Shown here piece after piece: positions 32,433-38,664 of a DNA stretch of 64,000 nucleotides. The DNA lies in contig NZ_BCSX01000056.1 in the NCBI RefSeq assembly GCF_001570425.1, positions 223,104 to 287,103 on the forward strand. The letters are read 5' to 3'. The position numbers were made by a program, and so were the translations under genes. The notes under the pieces are model-generated. The model was given only the letters and a program-made list of their open reading frames with translations. It did not search any database and was not told where the DNA came from. The stretch comes from Mycolicibacterium brisbanense (GTDB lineage Bacteria > Actinomycetota > Actinomycetes > Mycobacteriales > Mycobacteriaceae). Positions within the stretch are counted from its first letter, which is position 1, and each line of letters starts with the position of its first letter.

Positions 32433-32822
32433 ATGGCAACAGGACTGAGTGCAACCAACCTCGTCGACAACTGGTTGGGAATGCTCATCGGAACAGCGTT
32501 CACCGCGCCGAGCGCGCTCTATGCGCAACTCCACGTGAGCGCGGGCGACCCCGGCGCGGCGGGCACCGCCAACCCCTCGGCCGTCACGACCCGGCTGCAG
32601 ATCCACATGACATTGGCCTCACACCAGCTGTCACTGACCACTCCCTATGGCGTGTGGACGGCAACGGCGTCCGAAATCCTTGGCTACGTCAGCATCTGGG
32701 ATGCGGCGACGTCGGGACACTTCCTGTGGTCATTCCCAATGAGCGCCACGCACCCGTGGAACGCGGGCGACACGTTCACGCTCAACAGTGAGACGTTCTC
32801 ACTCGGACCGCTGGCCGCATGA
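32433..32822 (+). CDS. Small minor tail/fibre-type protein
   Basis: This 129-aa protein begins MATGLSATNLVDNWLGMLIG and contains YAQLHVSAGDPGAAGTANPS and ILGYVSIWDAATSGHFLWSF. The phrase Q-L-H-.-G-D-P-G-.-.-G-T is typical of a small phage family found at the end of tail clusters. Function unknown. Confidence 0.7.
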   Translation: MATGLSATNLVDNWLGMLIGTAFTAPSALYAQLHVSAGDPGAAGTANPSAVTTRLQIHMTLASHQLSLTTPYGVWTATASEILGYVSIWDAATSGHFLWSFPMSATHPWNAGDTFTLNSETFSLGPLAA

Positions 32823-33205
32823 ACCTCTGGCATCTACACCCGGGCGTCCGCACGGGCAAGGCACTCCCGATCGGCGACCGGGCGGCGGACTGGCTGCGAA
32901 ACGGCATGGGCTCGTGGACATTCGTGCTGGCCGCGATCCTCGGCATGTCCGCGTGGTCGCTGTGGGATGGGCCCGGCGGCGTCGACCCGTTCCCGTACAT
33001 CTTGCTCAACCTGTTCTTGTCGATGCTCGCCGCGCTCCAGGGCGCCATCATCCTGATCGCGCAGAAGCGCGCCGACGCCGTGGCCAGCGAGGAAGCGCAC
33101 CACACCCTCGAGAACACCGAGCTACTCCGCGCGCTGCTCGAACACAACACAGAGCTGACCCGACAAGTGCACGAACTCATCCACAAACCGCAAGATCAGA
33201 GGTGA
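32819..33205 (+). CDS. DUF1003-like membrane protein
   Basis: This 128-aa protein has DRAADWLRNGMGSWTFVLAA and GVDPFPYILLNLFLSMLAAL, the DUF1003 hallmark with two membrane helices, and a C-terminal helix of heptads (NTELLRALLEHNTELTRQVH). DUF1003 proteins are bacterial inner-membrane proteins of unknown function. A phage copy next to lysis genes may modify the host membrane; that is inference. Confidence 0.78.
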   Translation: MNLWHLHPGVRTGKALPIGDRAADWLRNGMGSWTFVLAAILGMSAWSLWDGPGGVDPFPYILLNLFLSMLAALQGAIILIAQKRADAVASEEAHHTLENTELLRALLEHNTELTRQVHELIHKPQDQR

Positions 33206-33209
33206 CGCA

Positions 33210-33983
33210 ATGGAATTCAAGCTCGGCAAGCAAGATCCGATCAAGGGGGCGTACAAGCTACACCTTGTCGACTACATCAAGACCGTCAAGTTGCCCGCTC
33301 CGCCAACGGCATTCGGTTGGGATTACCTGATCTCCGATTGGGGAATGCTCGCCAATGACCAGATCGGCGACTGTGTCATCGCGGGCGGCCTGCATGAAAC
33401 CCTGATGTGGAATGCGGCCGCACGCAACACGGTGAACCTGTCCGACGACTGTGCCATCGCCAACTACTCGGCGGTCACCGGATACGACCCGACCAAGGTC
33501 GGCGACGACGGCAGCAACCCGACCGACAACGGCACGAACGTTGAGCAGGCAGCCCGCTACCGCGTCACCCATGGCCTGGTCGACGGCGACGGCAAGGCGC
33601 ACACCATCGCCGGATACCTGTCGCTCAACCCTGGCGATCTCGCACAGATGGCCTCGGCTGCATGGATCTTCGGCGCTGTTGGCCTCGGTCTGCAGCTTCC
33701 CGACTACGCCATGGACCAACTGCAGAACAGCCAGCCGTGGGACGTCCAGGACGGCGGCACCATCGAGGGCGGCCACTACGTGCCGATCGTCGGCCGCGGT
33801 GACGACGGCCTCTGGAAAGTCGTCACCTGGGGCCAGATTCAAAAGGTCACCGACGCGTTCATCGCCAAATACTGCGACGAGGCGCTCGTCTACCTCAGCG
33901 CCGAAATGATGGCCAACGGCGTCACGCTCGACGGCCTCAACTGGCAACAGCTCCAAGACGATTGGAAGCAGGTCCGCGCATGA
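33210..33983 (+). CDS. Papain/C39-like cysteine peptidase-type protein
   Basis: This 257-aa protein has NDQIGDCVIAGGLH with Cys55, a later GGTIEGGHYVPIVGRGDDGL with His189, and KVVTWGQIQKVT with a third active-site-like Trp/Gly. This Cys-His order matches papain-like and C39 peptidases. It sits just before the endolysin, so it could help lysis or process a virion protein. No signal peptide or membrane helix. Substrate cannot be deduced. Confidence 0.6.
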   Translation: MEFKLGKQDPIKGAYKLHLVDYIKTVKLPAPPTAFGWDYLISDWGMLANDQIGDCVIAGGLHETLMWNAAARNTVNLSDDCAIANYSAVTGYDPTKVGDDGSNPTDNGTNVEQAARYRVTHGLVDGDGKAHTIAGYLSLNPGDLAQMASAAWIFGAVGLGLQLPDYAMDQLQNSQPWDVQDGGTIEGGHYVPIVGRGDDGLWKVVTWGQIQKVTDAFIAKYCDEALVYLSAEMMANGVTLDGLNWQQLQDDWKQVRA

Positions 33984-34339
33984 CACAGAGCGTTCCGCCC
34001 AACGAGGGCGAACCCCAAGAGGGCCAGGAGAGCCACGGGCTGTTCTGGCACCACAGACCATCCTGCCAACCGGCATGGGTGAATCAACTGCTGCACCAGC
34101 AGCAGCAAATCCTGAATGGAGTCATCACGATCATGGCACTCGTACAGGTCGAACAGACCGATCTCGACACCCTGGCCACCAACCTGCAGACCGCCATCGC
34201 GGCCGTCGGCACCGAGGTCAAGAACCTCGAGGCCCAGGTCGCCGCGGGCAACCTGCCCGCCGGCTCGCTCGACGGGCTGAACAGCGCCCTGACCGCGCTG
34301 CAGGCGCTCGAACCGCCCGCACCGGCTCCCACAGCCTGA
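33980..34339 (+). CDS. Hypothetical coiled-coil phage protein
   Basis: This 119-aa protein (ATG overlapping the previous stop) contains a Gln-rich helix (QLLHQQQQILNGVITIMALV) and a second amphipathic helix region ending in PPAPAPTA. It precedes a hairpin at 34352-34378. No family recognised. Longer start at 33962 is less likely. Confidence 0.6.
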   Translation: MTQSVPPNEGEPQEGQESHGLFWHHRPSCQPAWVNQLLHQQQQILNGVITIMALVQVEQTDLDTLATNLQTAIAAVGTEVKNLEAQVAAGNLPAGSLDGLNSALTALQALEPPAPAPTA

Positions 34340-34351
34340 CCCACCCCGCAG

Positions 34352-34378
34352 CAGGCCCCGGGCGACCCCCGGGGCCTG
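34352..34378 (+). terminator. Strong hairpin before endolysin gene
   Basis: CAGGCCCCGGG (34352-34362) pairs perfectly with CCCGGGGCCTG (34368-34378) around a 5-base loop. A short mixed U-rich stretch (TCTGCGTTC) follows. Likely separates structural and lysis transcripts or acts as a read-through site. Confidence 0.65.
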
Positions 34379-34406
34379 TCTGCGTTCAGCCCACGAAAGG
34401 ATCTCG

Positions 34407-35360
34407 ATGGCCGACACCATTTTCGCCGACGTCTCCGAATTCCAGGCGCCCGTTGATGACTCGTACCCGTACCCGGTGCTGTCGATCCGCGTCAGTGACG
34501 GCACCTACGTCGATCACAATTTCGCGCACAACTACGCGTGGATGCGGGCGGCGCTCGACAGCGGCAAGCTCACGTTCGGCATCGTCTACACCTACGTACG
34601 CCCGGCGACGTGGAACACCAACCGTGACACGGTGATCAACACCATCAACGCCAACGGCGGCCTACACCCGCGCGTGGTGCTCATGCTCGACGTCGAGTCG
34701 GGCGGCAACCCCGAAGGTGACCAGTCCGACGGCATCAACCGGCTGTACTGGGGCCTGCACGATTGGGGCGCTGCTGGCCGCATCATCGGTTACGGCAATA
34801 CCTGGGATCTCAACTCGTGCTGGCCGACGAAGCCCGACGGTATCCCGCTGATCGTGGCGGCATACGGCTCGAATCCCAGCTACCCCAACAAGATTGCGCA
34901 CCAGTACACGGACGGATCCGTGGGCGCCGACCCGGCGAACGGTCTCCCGTCTGGCGCGCCCCCGTTCGGCAACTGCGACATGAACGCTGCGGATGGCCTG
35001 GACGCCAACGCATTCGCCGCAGCGTGCGGCATCGGCGCGCCCGTGACGCCGCCTGTGACCCCACCCAGCAACCCACCAACCGGAGGTAACACCATGGCTG
35101 ACGCCAATTCCATCGCCAACGCCAACGACGGCATCGACGCCACCGGCAAGGAACTCCCGTGGCGGATCGTGCACATGCTGCGCGACGCGCAGATCGGCGA
35201 CCTGTCCACCGTGGCCAACGGCGACGCCGAAGGGCCGAACGTCACCGCGTCGTTCTACGACCAGACCGTCACGCTGGCGAAGATCCTCACGCGCCGCTAC
35301 AAGGGCCATGACGTTTTTGACATGCTGGCCCTGATCGGTGATCACCTGGGCGTGCTGTGA
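34407..35360 (+). CDS. lysA: Endolysin (lysin A) with GH25-type muramidase domain
   Basis: This 317-aa protein begins MADTIFADVSEFQ, the GH25 start with Asp8, and has VVLMLDVESGG with Asp95 and Glu97 as catalytic acid. It should cut the glycan strand of peptidoglycan. A Pro/Thr linker (PPVTPPSNPPTGG) separates a C-terminal region (residues about 230-317) containing IANANDGIDATGKELPWRIV, a probable wall-binding module. The linker region holds a second translation start. Preceded by ACGAAAGGATCTCG. Confidence 0.88.
   Translation: MADTIFADVSEFQAPVDDSYPYPVLSIRVSDGTYVDHNFAHNYAWMRAALDSGKLTFGIVYTYVRPATWNTNRDTVINTINANGGLHPRVVLMLDVESGGNPEGDQSDGINRLYWGLHDWGAAGRIIGYGNTWDLNSCWPTKPDGIPLIVAAYGSNPSYPNKIAHQYTDGSVGADPANGLPSGAPPFGNCDMNAADGLDANAFAAACGIGAPVTPPVTPPSNPPTGGNTMADANSIANANDGIDATGKELPWRIVHMLRDAQIGDLSTVANGDAEGPNVTASFYDQTVTLAKILTRRYKGHDVFDMLALIGDHLGVL
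35094..35360 (+). CDS. Nested start for C-terminal endolysin domain
   Basis: GGAGG (35082-35086) lies 7 bases before ATG 35094 in the same frame, giving an 88-aa product starting MADANSIANANDGIDATGKE. Secondary starts that release the wall-binding domain are documented for some endolysins, for example enterococcal Lys170 and clostridial CTP1L. The excellent site makes production of the short form plausible here. Confidence 0.55.
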   Translation: MADANSIANANDGIDATGKELPWRIVHMLRDAQIGDLSTVANGDAEGPNVTASFYDQTVTLAKILTRRYKGHDVFDMLALIGDHLGVL

Positions 35361-36331
35361 GCCGCGACTGGCTGGCGCTGCAATGCGCCTATGCGGGCGT
35401 CGCGATGCCCAAGCAGCACGTCATCATCACCGTCAACGGCACCGGCTCGCCGGATCCGTTCGGCCCGGGGTTCGCCGGCGAGCTGGGCAGCCAGGTTGAC
35501 CAAGAGCTGTTCTTCTGGCAGCCCGTCGGCTATCCGGCCGCGACGTTCCCGATGGGTCCGTCGGTCGATCAGGGCGTGAACGAGGTTGTGCGCCTCGTGC
35601 CGCTGTACGCGCTCAGCCCGCAGTGGTCCGGCAAGGTCGTCCTGTCCGGCTATAGCCAGGGCGCGCTGGTCGCCAATAAGGTCTGGCGCGACGAGATCCT
35701 CAGCCCGAGCGGTCGGCTGCACGCGCTCGCACAGTCCGGCGCCATCGAGGTCATCGGCATCGTCAACTTCGGCGATCCGATGCGCGCGCCTGGGATCTGC
35801 AACGGCAACGTGGCCGCTGGCTTCCTGATCCCGGCCAACCTGGACGGCTACGTCACCGGCGGCATCGCGGGCCCGGGCGACCTCACACCCGCACAGACGC
35901 CGTCATTCCTGATGTCCTGCAACAACGATGGCGACCTGTACGGGGCCGCACCGGTGGGCACCACGCCGTGGACCCAGCAGACCGGCGTGGGGCTCGACGA
36001 GACGCTCATCTTCAACATCGTGCAGAACTTCGACGTGGCCAACATCATCGCCATCGTCCAGGAGGCCGCCGCGATTATCGGGCTCAACCCGGGCGCCATC
36101 CCTACCGATCTCATCACCGGACTCGTCAGGGGCGTGATCACCGGAGGCGGCGGTCTCTCCGGCGTCCCATCCACCGGCGCGACGAGCATCGCGCACGTCG
36201 TCGCGCTCGTCGAGGCGCTCGTCAACGGCGGCATGTTCGTCGCGAGCGGCTTCGGTCCTCACGGCGACTACGAGAAGTTCATGCCCGCCATGGTCGGTTT
36301 CGTCAACAGCGTCGGCGCAGCCGCCGCGTAA
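35357..36331 (+). CDS. lysB: Lysin B, mycolylarabinogalactan esterase
   Basis: This 324-aa protein starts with GTG overlapping lysA. It carries the serine-hydrolase nucleophile motif LSGYSQGALVANK with Ser100 in GYSQG, an acidic loop near SCNNDGDLYG, and a later FGPHGDY with a candidate catalytic His. LysB hydrolyses the ester between mycolic acids and arabinogalactan so that mycobacterial lysis can finish. No membrane segment. Family recognition is strong. Confidence 0.93.
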   Translation: MSRDWLALQCAYAGVAMPKQHVIITVNGTGSPDPFGPGFAGELGSQVDQELFFWQPVGYPAATFPMGPSVDQGVNEVVRLVPLYALSPQWSGKVVLSGYSQGALVANKVWRDEILSPSGRLHALAQSGAIEVIGIVNFGDPMRAPGICNGNVAAGFLIPANLDGYVTGGIAGPGDLTPAQTPSFLMSCNNDGDLYGAAPVGTTPWTQQTGVGLDETLIFNIVQNFDVANIIAIVQEAAAIIGLNPGAIPTDLITGLVRGVITGGGGLSGVPSTGATSIAHVVALVEALVNGGMFVASGFGPHGDYEKFMPAMVGFVNSVGAAAA

Positions 36332-36345
36332 TCGAAAGGCTCACA

Positions 36346-36648
36346 GTGCAAATCACCATTCCGCCCATCCCGCCGTTCCTGCTGGACCTGGGGGAGCGCG
36401 CGGTCAAGACGTTCGCGGGCACGCTGCTCACCGTGCTCACCGGCGGCATCGTCGGAACCATGAGCCTCACGTCGCTGCCGTGGGCCGAGGCACTCAACAC
36501 CGCGGCCGGTACCACGGTGGTGTCGATCATCTTCTCGCTGGCGTCCGCGCAGTGGGGCGACAAGACGGCATCGCTCGTCAAGCAGGTGGAGTACAAGCTG
36601 ACCGGCGGCGTCAAGACGCTGTCACTCCCGTTCCGTCGGGCACGGTGA
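36346..36648 (+). CDS. Holin-like membrane protein 1
   Basis: This 100-aa protein (GTG start, preceded by CGAAAGGC) has two hydrophobic stretches (FAGTLLTVLTGGIVGTMSL and TTVVSIIFSLASAQWG) and a basic C-terminus (LSLPFRRAR). This is the class of small holins next to LysA and LysB in mycobacteriophages, where it triggers lysis timing by forming holes in the membrane. Confidence 0.75.
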   Translation: MQITIPPIPPFLLDLGERAVKTFAGTLLTVLTGGIVGTMSLTSLPWAEALNTAAGTTVVSIIFSLASAQWGDKTASLVKQVEYKLTGGVKTLSLPFRRAR

Positions 36649-37040
36649 TGGGGTTCAGTTCGGTCACGCTCAACTCGGGCAACTGGCTGACCCTCATCGC
36701 CGTGGTGGCGCTCGGCATCTTCCAGGTGGCACACGGGTTCGTCACGCGGCCACAGCGGCAGGCCGTGAAGGAGATCCACGAGCAGCGGGAGGCCGTGAAG
36801 GAGATCCACGAGCAAACGGTGAACACGCACGACACCAACATGCGAGCCGACATCGACAAGTCCATCGCGATCAGTGCGGCGACCGACGCCAAGGTGGACC
36901 GAATGCTCGCCGAGCGCGCATCCGACGCCGCCAAGATGGACCTCATGCTCACTGAGGTGCGGGAGATGCGGCGCGACGTCTCCGACCACAGCACTCAAAT
37001 CGGTGAGATCCGTGGCGAACTGAGGCACCTACGGAAATGA
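36648..37040 (+). CDS. Holin-like membrane protein 2 with coiled coil
   Basis: This 130-aa protein has one N-terminal membrane helix (NWLTLIAVVALGIFQVAHGF) and a long charged coiled coil. A 30-base duplication encodes RQAVKEIHEQ then REAVKEIHEQ. Single-helix coiled-coil proteins follow holins in many mycobacteriophages and may modulate the hole or act as antiholins. Starts in a TGATG overlap. Confidence 0.72.
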   Translation: MGFSSVTLNSGNWLTLIAVVALGIFQVAHGFVTRPQRQAVKEIHEQREAVKEIHEQTVNTHDTNMRADIDKSIAISAATDAKVDRMLAERASDAAKMDLMLTEVREMRRDVSDHSTQIGEIRGELRHLRK

Positions 37041-37291
37041 GAACCGGAGACAAGGCCGTCATTGGACTGGCGGCCTACGTGTTCGGGTGGAACGTGTGGG
37101 CCGGCGCGCGCGATCACGAGATGATCAGTGAAGCGTGCGACCGGTACCTCGCGTGTCCGCGGTGGCGCTGGCTCGCCCACCTTGTCATGGCGCTGGTCTA
37201 CCTGCACGTCTCAAATCGGCTGCCCGCGTGGGCCGATCCAATCCACCTGCTATTTGCCGTCGTCGGCAACCGTCGAAAGGGTCAGCGATGA
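37037..37291 (+). CDS. Small membrane-associated phage protein (84 aa)
   Basis: This protein contains AVIGLAAYVFGWNVWAGARD and WRWLAHLVMALVYLHVSNRL, two hydrophobic or amphipathic stretches with Trp and Arg, ending in a basic tail (GNRRKGQR). The pattern is common downstream of lysis genes in actinophages (DUF7427-like). Function unknown. ATGA overlap on entry. Confidence 0.65.
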   Translation: MRTGDKAVIGLAAYVFGWNVWAGARDHEMISEACDRYLACPRWRWLAHLVMALVYLHVSNRLPAWADPIHLLFAVVGNRRKGQR

Positions 37292-37392
37292 TCTGTGACA
37301 CCTGTAAGGCCGAATACACCGATTGGGGGCGCCACGCGGCCACGTTCCGCCACTGGGCCAGCCTGTGGGTCGCGCGGTTCCTGTACTTCTGA
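37288..37392 (+). CDS. Very small phage protein with CxxC (34 aa)
   Basis: The ATG overlaps the previous stop (ATGATC). It reads MICDTCKAEYTDWGRHAATF and continues with RHWASLWVARFLYF, i.e. a CxxC plus H...H zinc-finger-like head and hydrophobic tail. Last gene of the rightward lysis operon; a terminator follows. Confidence 0.55.
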   Translation: MICDTCKAEYTDWGRHAATFRHWASLWVARFLYF

Positions 37393-37435
37393 ACTGGTGC
37401 GACCGCTCGTTGCACCCGGCCAATACACTGACCTT

Positions 37436-37469
37436 GCCGCCCCGCACCTCTCCAGCGGGGCGGCATTTT
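37436..37469 (+). terminator. Bidirectional terminator between lysis genes and hicB
   Basis: GCCGCCCCG (37436-37444) pairs perfectly with CGGGGCGGC (37456-37464), followed by ATTTTG. It separates convergent operons. The leftward side lacks a clear U tract. Confidence 0.75.
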
Positions 37470-37474
37470 GGCGT

Positions 37475-37897
37475 CTAGGACGCCGATGTCGAGATGAGCT
37501 GCTGGGCACGCTGAAACGACAGCCCGAGCACTTCCCCGACGTCGCGCACCGCGACACCGTGGGCCGCGAGGTCACGCGCGAGTTTCTTGGCCTGCTCTTG
37601 GGCCGCCGCGGCGTGACGCTCCGCCAGTTCACGATCGTGGGCGACCTTCGCGGCCGCGGCCGACACGTCGATGCCGTCGACCTCGATCGTGATGTGCACC
37701 CCGACCTTGGATGGTGCCGAGTCGGTCACGGTGCAGATGAAGTCGACCGCCGTGCCGGGCACCTCGTTGAGCCGGCGCGCTTGGGTGACAGTGCTGAGGT
37801 TCGTTCGCCCCTCGGCGTCGGTGTACCCGGCGAGTTCGGGCACCTCGATCATCCACCACCGGTCGTCGCGGGTGACGTTGACCTGATAGGTGTGCAT
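37475..37897 (-). CDS. hicB: HicB-like antitoxin
   Basis: The ATG at 37897 is preceded (minus strand) by AAGGAGGACTGAC. The 140-aa protein begins MHTYQVNVTRDDRWWMIEVP, and ELAGYTDAEGRTNLSTVTQA is the HicB partial RNase-H fold. The C-terminal part (GVAVRDVGEVLGLSFQRAQQ) is a helix-turn-helix that would bind the operator upstream of hicA. It follows the toxin in a toxin-first order (hicA-hicB). The upstream extension of the ORF is in the toxin gene and rejected. Confidence 0.82.
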   Translation of the reverse strand: MHTYQVNVTRDDRWWMIEVPELAGYTDAEGRTNLSTVTQARRLNEVPGTAVDFICTVTDSAPSKVGVHITIEVDGIDVSAAAAKVAHDRELAERHAAAAQEQAKKLARDLAAHGVAVRDVGEVLGLSFQRAQQLISTSAS

Positions 37898-37898
37898 G

Positions 37899-38114
37899 TC
37901 AGTCCTCCTTGCAGTTGGTGGCGCAGGCGTCGACCGCCTCGTTGACCTGGCGGCGCACGCCCGGGCTGATGGTCCGGTGGCCATCCACCAGCGAGATGCC
38001 GTAGCGGCCGTGGCGGCAGGTCCACACGGTGTGGCTGCCCTTGCCTTCGCGGGAGGTGAATCCCGCCTTCTTGAGCTGCTTGACGATTTCGCGGGTGGGG
38101 GCCGGTGCGATCAT
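37899..38114 (-). CDS. hicA: HicA-like mRNA interferase toxin
   Basis: This 71-aa protein begins MIAPAPTREIVKQLKKAGFT and contains SREGKGSHTVWTCRHGRYGI, with the catalytic His in G-S-H-x-V/W of the double-stranded RNA-binding HicA fold. It should cleave translated mRNAs until bound by HicB. The ATG is only six bases from a TAGACT -10 box, so the mRNA is probably leaderless. Placed beside the attachment site as a typical prophage stabilising module. Confidence 0.85.
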   Translation of the reverse strand: MIAPAPTREIVKQLKKAGFTSREGKGSHTVWTCRHGRYGISLVDGHRTISPGVRRQVNEAVDACATNCKED

Positions 38115-38162
38115 GACTATAGTCTAACCTGCTGGACTGTTTCTAGTCAAGTCGACTAGACA
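38115..38162 (-). promoter_or_regulatory. hicAB promoter and palindromic operators
   Basis: Minus-strand TTGACT (38150-38145), 18-base spacer, TAGACT (38126-38121), with ATG six bases later. Perfect palindrome GACTATAGTC (38115-38124) abuts the hicA start codon, and TCTAGTC-N5-GACTAGA (38142-38160) lies over the -35. All half-sites carry AGTC, fitting autorepression by HicB. The right half overlaps the -35 of the divergent RNA 2 promoter. Confidence 0.7.
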
Positions 38163-38186
38163 AAAACTGTTGGATCGAGATACGCT
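38157..38186 (+). promoter_or_regulatory. Promoter for structured RNA 2
   Basis: TAGACA (38157-38162), 18-base spacer, TACGCT (38181-38186), then ATCGA and CACAACAG. The same layout (18-base spacer, 5 bases, CACAACAG) occurs at RNA 1 (8751-8793). The -35 box is inside the HicB operator. Confidence 0.6.
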
Positions 38187-38191
38187 ATCGA

Positions 38192-38352
38192 CACAACAGC
38201 ACAGGGGCCGGGAGCCGCAAAGGACGCCTACGAGATCAGCGCGACTGATGCACCGGTGACGTAACCACCCGATGTGCCTTCTCGAGCTCCCCGCCCCTGG
38301 CTGTTGGCGAGACGAAAAATGCCCCGCCACCTCGTACGAGGGGCGGGGCATT
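38192..38352 (+). ncRNA. Structured phage RNA 2
   Basis: No ORF with coding bias. Start CACAACAG, then a 20-bp closing stem: CAACAGC (38194-38200) with GCTGTTG (38300-38306), CAGGGGC (38202-38208) with GCCCCTG (38293-38299), GGGAGC (38210-38215) with GCTCCC (38286-38291), leaving one bulged A and a C-C mismatch. Inside are ATCAG-CGCGA-CTGAT and a GCAC/GTGC stem within CGAG/CTCG. The first bases (ACAACAG.ACAG.G.CC) resemble RNA 1. A hairpin at 38318-38352 could end it. Function unknown. Confidence 0.6.
38318..38352 (-). terminator. Strong hairpin, leftward terminator of tRNA-Lys transcript
   Basis: AATGCCCCGCC (38318-38328) pairs with GGCGGGGCATT (38342-38352), and the inner CCTCG-TA-CGAGG adds a second stem. 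On the minus strand the stem is followed by TTTTT (complement of 38315-38319). It can stop transcripts leaving tRNA-Lys before they enter the prophage and may also end RNA 2. Confidence 0.75.
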
Positions 38353-38359
38353 CGTTGTT

Positions 38360-38438
38360 GGGTGACCCCTAGGGTGAACTCCACTGCGTAGAGTTACCCG
38401 TAGGGTGTACCCCTTGGAAGGAAAACCCTTCCGACCTG

Positions 38439-38460
<22 letters not shown>
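38360..38460 (+). other. Prophage-chromosome junction (att site) at tRNA-Lys
   Basis: Phage genes stop here and host genes begin. Short repeats GGGTGACCC (38360-38368), TAGGGTGAACT (38370-38380), inverted GAGTTACCC (38391-38399) and TAGGGTGTACCCC (38401-38413) look like integrase arm-type sites. The crossover core is expected in the 3' half of tRNA-Lys (from 38439). The tRNA-Lys site is used by Tweety-like phages in M. smegmatis. The exact core needs the other end, which is outside the window. Confidence 0.6.
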
Positions 38461-38511
<51 letters not shown>

Positions 38512-38664
38512 GCGCATGGAACGATAACAGGCCATGCGCCCAAGATGAAATCCGCTGGTCCGTGCCGGTGGTTCGAGACCGTGCGTAACCCCTCGATCCC
38601 ACGTTCCCTTAGACTATTGCCAGAATTCGTCGGTTTGCTGACGTCATGCGAGGTGGAGCGAGAA

